Of a stretch of 64,000 nucleotides of DNA, positions 56,238-63,902 are shown in pieces; the stretch's first letter is position 1; every line of letters starts with the position of its first letter. Under the pieces are notes generated by a model. That model had not been told where the DNA came from. It did not search any database and was given only the letters and a program-made list of their open reading frames with translations. The stretch lies in contig NZ_QOVF01000005.1 of the NCBI RefSeq assembly GCF_008365385.1, positions 100,976-164,975 on the forward strand, given 5' to 3'. Position numbers and translations under genes: made by a program. This DNA comes from Halopseudomonas laoshanensis (GTDB lineage Bacteria; Pseudomonadota; Gammaproteobacteria; Pseudomonadales; Pseudomonadaceae).

Positions 56238-56622
56238 CTAGCTGAAAGAAGCAGCGTCTGCTGCATCCAACACGCGCTGGAGGTGCAAACCAACCAGAGC
56301 AAGCGCCATGACAGCAATATTGGTGGTCACCGGATTGAATGCAGCGCCCACCAACACCGGCTGGAACATAACTACAAAACCTAACAAGCCGACCATCGCC
56401 GCTATAGTGAAAAGAAGAGGCCAACGTTGGCGCCAAAACACCAGAACAGCAATAGCGAAAGCTATCTCAAGCATTCCGCCTATAGTCGCCGCTTTCTCCG
56501 CACCGGCCCGAGACAACCCGATAGCCATGCTCATGGCCAGCTCATCTTCATGCGGATAGAGCAGCTTGGGAACCAGGCCATGATAGAACCAGATAAAGGC
56601 AATCGTGCCCTACAAACTGCAT
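56238..56622 (-). pseudogene. DoxX-like membrane protein gene, frameshifted near its start
   Basis: The main frame encodes FIWFYHGLVPKLLYPHEDEL, AMSMAIGLSRAGAEKAATIG and several membrane helices up to AADAASFS, a DoxX-like protein. Its only plausible start is the ATG at 56622 (MQFVG), which is in another frame. Removing one G from the GGG at about 56609-56611 joins MQFVG to TIAFIWFYHG exactly. The ATG frame as it stands stops after 31 codons. It is either a recent pseudogene, an assembly error, or uses a rare ATT start. Confidence 0.72.
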
Positions 56623-56636
56623 AACTTAAGAATGTG

Positions 56637-57074
56637 CTATTCACCTAGGAACCTGGAATCATGGTCTTTGTTCGGAATAACACAGGCGTCGTAGCGCCCG
56701 AATAACCTGTAACGATTCAACGCCACACGATCGTATAGCCAATCGCGAATAATCGAAGGCACCACCCAACCGATACACATGATTGGCCAAGGCCATGGCA
56801 ATCGCCGCATCACTCTAAAAAATGCTGAGGATTTCGTATGAATATTTGCCCCTTCCACCAGCAGCATGGTCTCGTAGTGATCAGTTGGAAAGCCATGCCA
56901 CTGCAGAATAGCCTGCCCTTCCGGTGATTGAACGGTTGCCAGCTTGAACTGGCGCTTCCTATCAAACCTGATCAGAAAACGTGCCCAAACCGAACACAGC
57001 CGGCATACCCCATCAAAAAGGACGACCCGATCACCGGCTGCCATACCTAATGCGATCTGCGACTCTTGATTCAT
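56637..57074 (-). CDS. DCC-family thiol-disulfide oxidoreductase-like protein
   Basis: The 145-residue protein has the DCC motif VVLFDGVCRLCSVWARFLIR (Asp, Cys, Cys) and FRVMRRLPWPWPIMCIGWVV, a thioredoxin-like family of unknown target. Its start lies six bases from a possible attC core (AGCTAAC at 57080). It is followed after 14 bp by the broken DoxX-like gene; DCC and DoxX proteins are often neighbours. Confidence 0.85.
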   Translation of the reverse strand: MNQESQIALGMAAGDRVVLFDGVCRLCSVWARFLIRFDRKRQFKLATVQSPEGQAILQWHGFPTDHYETMLLVEGANIHTKSSAFFRVMRRLPWPWPIMCIGWVVPSIIRDWLYDRVALNRYRLFGRYDACVIPNKDHDSRFLGE

Positions 57075-57079
57075 AAATT

Positions 57080-57139
57080 AGCTAACGTCCCTTTCCAGTG
57101 AATCTGGCGCCCGCAGGTTGTGATATGCCGCTGTTATGT
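57080..57139 (-). mobile_element. Weak attC-like site (candidate)
   Basis: On the minus strand a CATAAC-like R'' (57139 down) and a GACGTTAGCT core next to the following ATG resemble integron attC ends. Only short inner pairing (CCAG/CTGG) is visible. The spacing to the preceding stop (15 bp) and the following start (5 bp) is right. Much weaker than the two sites at 59.6 and 60.4 kb. Confidence 0.3.
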
Positions 57140-57154
57140 CAGGCCGCACACATC

Positions 57155-57640
57155 TCAGCCACGAAACGCCGCCTCAATCACAGCAATGTCGATCTTCCTC
57201 ATCGTCATCATTGCGTCGAACGCACGCTTGGCAGCTGCTCGATCGGAACTGGTGTTTGCCTTCGTCAGCGCGACCGGGGTAATCTGCCAGGAGATGCCCC
57301 ATTTGTCCTTGCACCACCCGCACTCGCTCTCCTGACCGCCGTTGCCAACGATCGCATTCCAGTAGCGGTCCGTCTCGTCCTGGTCTTCCGTCGCAATCTG
57401 AAAAGAGAACGCTTCATTGTGCTTGAAGATGGGGCCACCGTTGAGACCGAGGCACGCAACGCCGAGCACGGTGAACTCTACCGTTAAGACGCTCCCTTCT
57501 TTGCCTGATGGATAATCACCGGGCGCGCGGTGCACGGCGTCGAGTGACGAAGCAGGGAATGTCTCGGCATAAAATCGCGCGGCTTCCTCGGCGGCGTCAT
57601 CGTACCAAAGGCAGATTGTGTTCTTTGCAATGCGGGTCAT
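57155..57640 (-). CDS. VOC-family protein of the PhnB/3-demethylubiquinone methyltransferase-like type
   Basis: The 161-residue protein has NTICLWYDDAAEEAARFYAE, KEGSVLTVEFTVLGVACLGL, GGPIFKHNEAFSFQIATEDQ and QESECGWCKDKWGISWQITP, typical of the PhnB-like VOC branch. Function unknown; the family name is historical. An AGGAGAGC ribosome region precedes the ATG. It ends the minus-strand group before the possible weak attC site. Confidence 0.87.
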   Translation of the reverse strand: MTRIAKNTICLWYDDAAEEAARFYAETFPASSLDAVHRAPGDYPSGKEGSVLTVEFTVLGVACLGLNGGPIFKHNEAFSFQIATEDQDETDRYWNAIVGNGGQESECGWCKDKWGISWQITPVALTKANTSSDRAAAKRAFDAMMTMRKIDIAVIEAAFRG

Positions 57641-57976
57641 GATCAGCTCTCCTGTCCGGTAATTGCCGTGAGTGGCAATCTATAGTCGAACCGAACTGCC
57701 TGAATTCGACAGCGAAGATGAGTCTAGTGCAGAGTTTCACGGTAATTTTCAGCCGCGTGTCGGTCTTCTGCAATCAGCGCCAACCATGCTAGAGCATTGA
57801 TCTTGAGCGCACGAGCAAGGCGTTAGCTACGTGTGTGACACCTGGATGCAATGAGCGAAAGAACGCGCGAAAAAATAGCCTTGTCATAACGCCAATGCTT
57901 GTTTGCAGTTATTCAGCGCACGAGCCTACAATGCTGTGAGTTCGAGCCAGCAACATCATCCCCCAGAGGAAATCCC
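57641..57976. other. Intergenic region, 336 bp
   Basis: No ORF is supported here. AGCGCACGAGC is repeated at about 57806 and 57917. A GGCGTTAGCT sequence at 57820 resembles an attC end, but no partner or stem supports it. Promoters for the divergent genes at 57640 and 57977 should lie here. Confidence 0.5.
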
Positions 57977-58150
57977 ATGTCGTTTTTGATTTATATGATC
58001 GGCCTTGTTTTGACCGTCGGCGGCATTGCGTGGGGGCTGGTAACTGCAGGCGTGGATACGCTATACATCGGCATCGCTTGCCTGATCGTTTTCGGCATAG
58101 GAATGATGATGGCGGTTTCACGGACTCGCTCCAAGGATTCGCCGAGTTAA
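57977..58150 (+). CDS. Small membrane protein (57 aa)
   Basis: From the ATG at 57977 (AGAGGAAAT ribosome region) the product is MSFLIYMIGLVLTVGGIAWG, a second hydrophobic stretch TLYIGIACLIVFGIGMMMAV and a basic tail. Two membrane helices are predicted. It is the only plus-strand gene in this minus-strand stretch. Function unknown. Confidence 0.6.
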   Translation: MSFLIYMIGLVLTVGGIAWGLVTAGVDTLYIGIACLIVFGIGMMMAVSRTRSKDSPS

Positions 58151-58159
58151 TCTCTGCAC

Positions 58160-58906
58160 TCAGCCGGAGTGACAGGCCGTAACTGCCGGGCTTGCGTCGT
58201 ACTCATCGTGACGCCGCACCCAATCCATGATTTCCTTCTCGTTGCGCCCTTTTGGCGTAATGTCTAGATAAACGAAGGCGCCGATCACCTCCTCATTCCC
58301 GCGGGCGTAACTTGAGTAGGTGTGGAACACTGCGCCGCTTTCGTCCTTGTAGAACACGCTGAGGCCGGGCAATTCTTCGCTGAAATATTTCGGATCTTCG
58401 ATATTTTCATAGTTGTAGTAGAGCCGCCCAGCCTCCAAGTCCTCCCGAGCGAAAGAAACCTGAAAGTCAAAGTTGAAATCGCAGCCCTCGGAGGACACCC
58501 ACCGGGCAGTCCAGCCCATGCGCCTTTGGTAGGCTACCAACTTTTCTAGCGGGGCGCGGGATACACGAACGTAACTAACGTCGTGATTGGCGAGGTGGAC
58601 GACAGCTCCCTCCGCATGATCCGCCTCCAACGAACAGCTTGGGCAGCCTGCATTCCAGTCCGGGCCGAACATGAAATGATGCACTACCAACTGACTGTTC
58701 GTGCCGAATAGCTCGGCAAGCGTCTTCTTCCCTTCCGGCGTGTCGAAGATGTATTCCTTCTCCACCTTCACCCATGGCAGCTCGCGCCTCTCACGGGCGA
58801 CAAGGTCGTGCATGCGGGTGAGCGCCTTCTCGTTCTTCAGGTGGGCTTTGCGTGCCTGAGTCCACTCCTCTCTGGACACAACTCTCGGTGATTCAATCTG
58901 GCTCAT
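58160..58906 (-). CDS. DUF899 thioredoxin-like protein
   Basis: The 248-residue protein starts MSQIESPRVVSREEWTQARK and has LVVHHFMFGPDWNAGCPSCS with the Cys pair in a thioredoxin-like fold, RRMGWTARWVSSEGCDFNFD and VFHTYSSYARGNEEVIGAFV. DUF899 proteins are widespread and uncharacterised. An AGGAGG ribosome site precedes the start; the leader is about 200 bp, so it probably has its own promoter. Confidence 0.87.
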   Translation of the reverse strand: MSQIESPRVVSREEWTQARKAHLKNEKALTRMHDLVARERRELPWVKVEKEYIFDTPEGKKTLAELFGTNSQLVVHHFMFGPDWNAGCPSCSLEADHAEGAVVHLANHDVSYVRVSRAPLEKLVAYQRRMGWTARWVSSEGCDFNFDFQVSFAREDLEAGRLYYNYENIEDPKYFSEELPGLSVFYKDESGAVFHTYSSYARGNEEVIGAFVYLDITPKGRNEKEIMDWVRRHDEYDASPAVTACHSG

Positions 58907-59106
58907 GACGGACCTCCTCGCATGGATTCAGCGTTGTTCCGGGTAGCGGCACCGGAATAACTCAGTTTGCATCGAGTAGTCGTTTGCAACGGATCAAAAT
59001 CGACAACATAGCGGTACTTAGTGGTGCGGGACATCGTCCATGGGCGTTTGGCTCCCCGATGGGGCTTTAGCCTGTCCTAGTTATGGCGGCGAACGGGTTG
59101 AACCGT

Positions 59107-59607
59107 TTAGGGGTTTGCAGGCTTGGATCGCCATAGATAATAAGCCCAAGCCAAGACCAATAGCTCAAGCGCAAACGACCAATGCAAAATGAAATTTAGC
59201 CACCAAGGGCTATAAACAGCCTCTACAGTGAAAATAGCGTAGGGCTTATCTATGAGCGGGGCAAACCACCAGATATCACCTACTATTGAATCTAACAACA
59301 TGTGAACAAAACCGCTAATTGAGAAAATTAGCGCGAGTGCTGCGCCTGATTTATTTGTGGCGAGCCGGAACCAGATGCTCGAAGCTGTCAGAAGGCTCAG
59401 CCAAAGTACAGGGTAGTGCGGCCAGTAGGTATGATGATGATTTTGTCTATTGTCGATTAAGTAAAAATAGAACATATCAAAGTCCGGTGCGATTCCACCA
59501 AGCACTCCGGCCAAGACAAAGAGCTTTGCGGAAACGCCAGTATCAGCGAGCTGCTTAAACAGCAATTTCGCGGAAATGTACCCAGCCGGCATATGACCAA
59601 TGAACAT
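59107..59607 (-). CDS. Membrane-bound metal-dependent hydrolase-like protein (DUF457 type)
   Basis: The 166-residue protein starts MFIGHMPAGYISAKLLFKQL and has GVLGGIAPDFDMFYFYLIDN, NHHHTYWPHYP and GFVHMLLDSIVGDIWWFAPL, the His/Asp pattern of YdjM/DUF457 proteins, with four to five membrane helices. The ATG is 10 bp after the GTTAAGG core of an attC-like site, whose AAGG serves as the ribosome site. So the gene looks like an integron cassette. Function unknown. Confidence 0.8.
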   Translation of the reverse strand: MFIGHMPAGYISAKLLFKQLADTGVSAKLFVLAGVLGGIAPDFDMFYFYLIDNRQNHHHTYWPHYPVLWLSLLTASSIWFRLATNKSGAALALIFSISGFVHMLLDSIVGDIWWFAPLIDKPYAIFTVEAVYSPWWLNFILHWSFALELLVLAWAYYLWRSKPANP

Positions 59608-59612
59608 AAAGA

Positions 59613-59681
59613 CCTTAACGTCTGAGGTAAGCGGCAGCCGGAGCGCAGCTCTGGGATGTCCGCTTGACTGATGGGTTAGCT
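59613..59681 (-). mobile_element. attC-like integron recombination site
   Basis: Read on the minus strand: R'' AGCTAAC (59681-59675), L'' around GTCAAGCGGAC, a central GAGC/GCTC hairpin, L' GCCGCTTACCTCAG, and R' GTTAAGG (59619-59613). AAGCGG pairs with CCGCTT and CTAAC with GTTAA. Total 69 bp. It starts six bases after the stop of the upstream gene (59688) and ends five bases before the ATG of the next (59607), the standard cassette layout. Confidence 0.78.
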
Positions 59682-59687
59682 GACGAA

Positions 59688-60416
59688 CTACTGCTCATAC
59701 TTTCTCACTCGAATAACAACGGTATTGTTTTCCGCTGTGGCAACAGAAATGACTCCATTTTCATGGAGCCGAATCCTCTCGGCAGCTCCGATACCTGGAT
59801 AAGCGTCGGCGCTTTGAAAATCCCCAAAAAAGGCCACCCACCTAACAAGCGGATGAAGGGACTTTTCGTTGTTGTTCGCAAAGTCAAAAACGGAGGAAGA
59901 GTAGATACAGATTGCTAAGGCGCCGGCTGCATGCCCGAAGAGCTTGGCTGTTTCTTTGAACGGGTGACGAAAGACGCCGACAAAAAGCGCAATGACGTAT
60001 AAAAGAAACGCAAAAATGCCCACCAAAATTGACACGACTATCGACCATGCCGGGATGTAAAACAAAAGCGCAATGAAGTTAACTGAAACGTCGAAATCTT
60101 GCGGCGGAAGACCTAGCGCTGAAGCAACAACGTTTTTGGCAATAGTTACCGCGAGTAAGAGAACGAAAAGATGAGGGATGATAATTAGTGCCCTGCCGAT
60201 AGGATGCCTCCAAACTTCCTTCACCTTTGGCCAGCTCCAGATCGAAAAACCAATGGCAAAGGCTAAGGACGCAAGGAACAACAGGCCCTGATGGGTGCCT
60301 TTTGATGCTGGAAAGACAAATACCCCCAACGCTAGGATGGCGATGAAGATCAAGCCTGCCAGATGGGCTTGATAGGCAGGGTGCATGCTGTGCAACCGTT
60401 GGAAGAATTTTCGCAC
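59688..60416 (-). CDS. Membrane protein carried on an integron-like cassette
   Basis: The GTG at 60416 follows TTAGGT, seven bases after the attC core, giving 242 residues; an ATG at 60386 is the alternative. The product has about five membrane helices (near residues 18-36, 45-60, 78-95, 110-145 and 155-172) and a soluble C-terminal part of about 70 residues. No family is recognised. It is bordered by attC-like sites on both sides, so it is probably a captured cassette gene. An earlier TTG start inside the attC site is rejected. Confidence 0.65.
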   Translation of the reverse strand: MRKFFQRLHSMHPAYQAHLAGLIFIAILALGVFVFPASKGTHQGLLFLASLAFAIGFSIWSWPKVKEVWRHPIGRALIIIPHLFVLLLAVTIAKNVVASALGLPPQDFDVSVNFIALLFYIPAWSIVVSILVGIFAFLLYVIALFVGVFRHPFKETAKLFGHAAGALAICIYSSSVFDFANNNEKSLHPLVRWVAFFGDFQSADAYPGIGAAERIRLHENGVISVATAENNTVVIRVRKYEQ

Positions 60417-60422
60417 GAGAAT

Positions 60423-60503
60423 ACCTAACGCCCGCAGCACGGGCAAAGTTGAAGCGCAGCGGGGACTTTGTCCCAGGGCCTGCGAATTGCATTTACGTTA
60501 TGG
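60423..60503 (-). mobile_element. attC-like integron recombination site
   Basis: Read on the minus strand: R'' CCATAAC (60503-60497), L'' with CGCAGG and GGACAAAGT, a central loop, L' with ACTTTGCCC and CTGCGGGC, and R' GTTAGGT (60429-60423), which fits GTTRRRY perfectly. The L arms pair over about 14 positions with one mismatch and small bulges. Total 81 bp. It precedes the gene starting at 60416. Confidence 0.75.
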
Positions 60504-60506
60504 GAA

Positions 60507-60836
60507 GGAGTGCAGGCTGTCCTTGCCTTTAGGCGGGATGAAACTGGCATTCCTTTGCTGCAAACGAGATTAAGTCCTGTAGGCTGCTTTGTCCAAGGCC
60601 TTTTGCCAAGCTACCCGCTTCAGCAGAGAGGCAAAAGGCAAGACCTGATGGGTTTGCGGACAATGGCATGCGGTTCTTACGGGAACTGATCGAATAAGTC
60701 AGCTACTCTAACTGATCACTGCGATCAGACAGTCCGGCGACGCGAATCACGCAGGCGCCAAGGGCTTGCCCCGCGACTTGTGCGGTAACATCGGTTAACG
60801 AAGCACCCACCACTTAACTTTTTCAGGAGAAAAAAA
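60507..60836. other. Cassette-like stretch with a short ORF and the promoter of the downstream oxidoreductase
   Basis: The region holds one short minus-strand ORF (60529-60669) and near 60713-60732 the inverted repeat CTGATC/GATCAG. A GTTAGAG core-like sequence on the minus strand at 60712-60706 could be another cassette boundary, but no full attC is seen. The promoter of the gene at 60837 should lie in the last 100 bp. Confidence 0.45.
60529..60669 (-). CDS. Short ORF (46 aa) in the presumed first cassette
   Basis: The frame starts MPLSANPSGLAFCLSAEAGS and ends AAKECQFHPA. It ends about 26 bp before the R'' end of the attC-like site at 60503. No ribosome site or family is clear. It may be a real cassette ORF or chance. 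Confidence 0.3.
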   Translation of the reverse strand: MPLSANPSGLAFCLSAEAGSLAKGLGQSSLQDLISFAAKECQFHPA

Positions 60837-61964
60837 GTGTCAGATACCAACATCGAACTGATTTCCACCATCAGCGAAGACAACAAACTTGAGCTTGCCC
60901 TGCGCGAAATCGACATCCCCCAGCCAGGCGAAAACGATGTTGTCATCCGCATCGAAGCCGCCCCTATCAACCCGTCTGACCTGGGCGTGATGTTCAGCTT
61001 GGCCGATATGACGACTGCCAAGCAATCGGGTAGCGCCGAGCGCCCTGTGATCAATGCTGACTTCCCGGCCAAATTCATGGGTGCCGTCAAAAAGCGCGTA
61101 GGCAAGGCTATTCCCGTGGGCAACGAGGGCGCCGGTACTGTCGTCGCTGCGGGCTCGTCAGCGGCTGCGCAAAGCCTGATGGGCAAAACCGTTGCGTTCA
61201 TTGGCGGTGGTAGCTACCGCAAATACCTGCGTGCCAATGTGCAAAGCTGTCTGGAACTGCAGCCGGGTACCACTGCAGTCGAGGCCGCTTCCAGCTTTGT
61301 TAACCCGCTGACCGCATTGGCCATGGTAGAAACCATGCGCGCTGAAGGTCACAAGGCGATCGTTCATGCTGCCGCCGCCTCCAACCTCGGGCAAATGCTC
61401 AACCGCATCTGCATTGCCGATGGCATCGACCTGGTCAATATCGTCCGCAAGCCAGAACAGGAAGCCTTGCTGCGCGACCAGGGTGCCAAATACGTGGTCA
61501 ACTCCAGCAGCGACAGCTTTATGGCCGACCTGACCCAGGCACTGATCGACACCGGCGCGACTATCGCGTTCGACCCTATTGGTGGCGGTAAGTTGGCTAG
61601 CGATATTCTCACCTGTATGGAAGCCGCCGTCTCGCGCGACATCACTGAATACAGCGTATATGGCTCTACCATCTTCAAACAGGTGTATATCTATGGCGGC
61701 CTTGATCGCGGCCCGATCACCCTGAATCGCGCGTTTGGGTTTGCCTGGGGTGTGAACGGCTTCCTGTTGTTCAACGCGCTAGGAAAGCTGGGTAACGACA
61801 CCGTCGCCGCCATGCGCAAGCGCATCGCCGCCGAGATCAAAACCACCTTCGCCAGCAGCTACACTCACGAAGTGTCCCTGGCCGGTGCGTTAAAATTGGA
61901 ATCGATGGCGGTTTACGGCAAACAGGCTACCGGAGAGAAGTTCCTGATCAAGCCACAGAGCTAG
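60837..61964 (+). CDS. Medium-chain dehydrogenase/reductase (zinc-binding dehydrogenase family)
   Basis: The GTG at 60837 follows CAGGAGAAAAAA. The 375-residue protein has IEAAPINPSDLGVMFSLADM, GNEGAGTVVAAGSSAAAQSL, a Rossmann region (HAAAASNLGQMLNRICIADG, LVNIVRKPEQEALLRDQGAK) and FDPIGGGKLASDILTCMEAA. Zinc ligands of alcohol dehydrogenases are not evident, so a quinone- or enoyl-reductase-like activity is more likely. It stands alone outside the cassette region. Confidence 0.83.
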   Translation: MSDTNIELISTISEDNKLELALREIDIPQPGENDVVIRIEAAPINPSDLGVMFSLADMTTAKQSGSAERPVINADFPAKFMGAVKKRVGKAIPVGNEGAGTVVAAGSSAAAQSLMGKTVAFIGGGSYRKYLRANVQSCLELQPGTTAVEAASSFVNPLTALAMVETMRAEGHKAIVHAAAASNLGQMLNRICIADGIDLVNIVRKPEQEALLRDQGAKYVVNSSSDSFMADLTQALIDTGATIAFDPIGGGKLASDILTCMEAAVSRDITEYSVYGSTIFKQVYIYGGLDRGPITLNRAFGFAWGVNGFLLFNALGKLGNDTVAAMRKRIAAEIKTTFASSYTHEVSLAGALKLESMAVYGKQATGEKFLIKPQS

Positions 61965-62096
61965 GTTTGATCTCTGGCCGCATGGCCATTATGGGGCGCT
62001 GGTGTCAGATCGATTCCAGCGCCTTAATGAGGGGCAACCCTGCCGATCATTGCCCTCTCTGCCCAAGGCCCAACCTTATTCTTCAAACCAGACCTT

Positions 62097-62741
62097 CTAA
62101 TCCTGAAGGCTGCTGATAAAGGCTTCCGATTCAGCTATGGATTTTTCCATTTCCCTGATCAACTGGGCAACATCCGTTTCTATAGTCCCCAGCTCACCCT
62201 GTAGCGAGTCAATGGCTCGCGCATTCAGATTATGCTTTAGAAACAGCACCTGATCCTGGAAGACCCGTAATACGGGCTCCATGCGTGCCTCTGCGCTGCG
62301 CATTGACCTGATGAGTCCCTTGTATTGCTGCCGGGTCTGGCTTAATTTCGCGGCACTCTGGCGCTTGAGATTAGCACTGCTGTACAAATCGATTTCGTCC
62401 TCCCACTCATCGAACAAAGCCTCGGACACATCTTCAACCGCATCAATGCGCTGCGTCACCGATTTAGCAGCGGCTTTACTGTCTTCGTATTCGCCATTTA
62501 GCCTGTCGTAGCGTGTTGCCAGATCCTGGTCTTTGATCTGGATGATGGAGCGGAATTCTGCCAGCGCGGATTCGAATTGTTCCTTGGCATCAGTCTGCGC
62601 CTCCTGGACCGACTCCACGCGATCAACCATGATATCGCGCTTGTGAACGCCCACCCTCTCCATTGCGTTGTAATACGCCGACTGGCAACCCGCCAGCGCC
62701 ACCATCAAAAAAGAAACTAAAAGCCAACGACTTAACGACAT
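62097..62741 (-). CDS. DUF2959 lipoprotein
   Basis: The 214-residue protein has a lipoprotein signal (LLVSFLMVALAGC, lipobox LAGC at residue 19) and then long charged helices predicted to form a coiled coil (TDAKEQFESALAEFRSIIQI, SLQGELGTIETDVAQLIREM). It matches DUF2959, envelope proteins of unknown role in marine gammaproteobacteria. No close partner on this strand. Confidence 0.85.
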   Translation of the reverse strand: MSLSRWLLVSFLMVALAGCQSAYYNAMERVGVHKRDIMVDRVESVQEAQTDAKEQFESALAEFRSIIQIKDQDLATRYDRLNGEYEDSKAAAKSVTQRIDAVEDVSEALFDEWEDEIDLYSSANLKRQSAAKLSQTRQQYKGLIRSMRSAEARMEPVLRVFQDQVLFLKHNLNARAIDSLQGELGTIETDVAQLIREMEKSIAESEAFISSLQD

Positions 62742-62919
62742 GTACCCTTCCCTTCAGCTGGGTTTTGCGAGCTTGAATGGGGCAAATGATAGCCTTTTTC
62801 GGTGCCGGAAGGTGAAGCCTCCCTGACGCAAAGACCAAGCATCAATCGATATTCTTCTGACCCCGTACATGCATGTTGATTCCCAAAGCGAAAACCATGA
62901 GGTTTAAGGTGATTTAGCT

Positions 62920-63003
62920 TTAGGGCTTCCTAGCGTCGATGACTCTGACACCATTGGGATTGTTGTTATAGAAATGTTCATCTGACCCAAGTTCTTCGCT
63001 TAC
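62920..63003 (-). pseudogene. C-terminal gene remnant
   Basis: On the minus strand a 27-codon open stretch reads SEELGSDEHFYNNNPNGVRV and ends IDARKP before a TAA; it is preceded by a stop codon in frame. It has protein-like composition but no start codon, so it is probably the tail of a decayed gene. No family assigned. Confidence 0.3.
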
Positions 63004-63074
63004 TTAATGCGCTTTACTGTTATCAAACTGATGGTTAGCGCGCTATTGTAAATACGCAGGAGAAGCCACAAATT

Positions 63075-63092
63075 TAATAACTATTGTTATTA
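63075..63092. repeat. AT-rich inverted repeat
   Basis: TAATAAC and GTTATTA are perfect complements around TATT. The site is about 175 bp upstream of the HiPIP gene and may be an operator or promoter feature. Confidence 0.35.
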
Positions 63093-63266
63093 GCAATCCT
63101 TCCGATTATCAATACCTTTAGTTTTTGATGGCATAATGTATGTCTTAATGTTGTGCAAGTTGTGCATTTACTCGTTTCACTCTATTGTCCAATAAGAACG
63201 GACGCACAGCGGTAAAAGCTAACAACTTTTTAATTTCCTTAACACATACACACTTTAGGAATTATC

Positions 63267-63581
63267 ATGGCTAACGAAAGTCGTCGGAAATTTATGCGTC
63301 ACACCTTGCTCGGCATGGCTGCATTACCTCTTGGCATGGGTATTCTGTCGCAACGTGCTTTCGCCCAAACCCTCACACCGCTGGACCCAGAGAACCCTCA
63401 AGCCAAAGGGCTGAACTATGTGAAAGTGGCGGAAGAAGCCGCCGGTCACCCGGCCTATGAAGCAGGTGAGCACTGCGCAAACTGTGCACTCTTCCAGGAA
63501 GCCAACAATGGCTGCGCGCTGTTCCCGCAGAATTCGGTTGAGCCAAACGGCTGGTGCCAGGTCTGGGCCAAGAAGCCCTAA
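63267..63581 (+). CDS. High-potential iron-sulfur protein (HiPIP)
   Basis: The 104-residue precursor has a twin-arginine signal (ESRRKFMRHTLLGMAALPLG, cleavage after RAFA) and a mature domain of about 71 residues with four Cys in EHCANCALFQEANNGCALFP and NGWCQVWAKKP, the HiPIP cluster ligands. It carries electrons in the periplasm, for example to an oxidase or reaction centre. TAT export fits folding with its 4Fe-4S cluster. A weak hairpin with a T tract follows. Confidence 0.95.
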   Translation: MANESRRKFMRHTLLGMAALPLGMGILSQRAFAQTLTPLDPENPQAKGLNYVKVAEEAAGHPAYEAGEHCANCALFQEANNGCALFPQNSVEPNGWCQVWAKKP

Positions 63582-63608
63582 GCGTCAGTTTGTTTAAGAA
63601 ATCGTGAT

Positions 63609-63630
63609 AAAAGCCTGGGCCTTTTTTTTT
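63609..63630 (+). terminator. Terminator after HiPIP
   Basis: AAAAGCC-TGG-GCCTTTT with one mismatch runs into nine T residues, 27 bp after the HiPIP stop. Confidence 0.6.
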
Positions 63631-63737
63631 AAGCAAAATCGGCCCCGGTTTTCTTGGAAAAGTCTAAACGTTCAGTAAGTTATCTATTTTCTTCCCGGCT
63701 TAATGATACGTCTAGCAAATGTCTTAGGGGAAAACCT

Positions 63738-63902
63738 TCATCTGACCCCAGTTACGCACGCTTTGGCCTCTAGCTGAGCACCTATATTCGCTAAGTACTG
63801 GACATGGCCTTCAAGCTTCTTCGTCTCTTCAAGAAGGTTGGAAATTGGCATGACTCCGTATTGCATGTTCGCGTCATCATCTTCCTCAAACTTGATCGCT
63901 CT
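63738..63902 (-). pseudogene. Gene truncated by the IS element (C-terminal 54 codons)
   Basis: On the minus strand an open frame reads RAIKFEEDDDANMQYGVMPI, SNLLEETKKLEGHVQYLANI and GAQLEAKACVTGVR before the stop. It runs straight into the IS left end at 63902, so the N-terminal part is cut off. The remaining chain is acidic and helical. Family unknown. An internal ATG could still give a 43-residue product. Confidence 0.55.

Larger units (their letters stand above)
62742..63266. other. AT-rich intergenic region before HiPIP with gene debris
   Basis: This 525-bp stretch is AT-rich compared with the rest of the window. It holds the C-terminal gene remnant at 62920-63003, two TCTGACCC-type motifs (62852-62868 and 62977-62993), a TAATAAC/GTTATTA inverted repeat (63075-63092), and presumably the HiPIP promoter. 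No complete gene is seen. Confidence 0.6.

Noticed and set aside
57777..57828. GGCGTTAGCT with an upstream CGCCAAC, considered as a fourth attC site
   Set aside because: Stem arms do not pair beyond a few bases and the neighbouring gene does not start next to the core.
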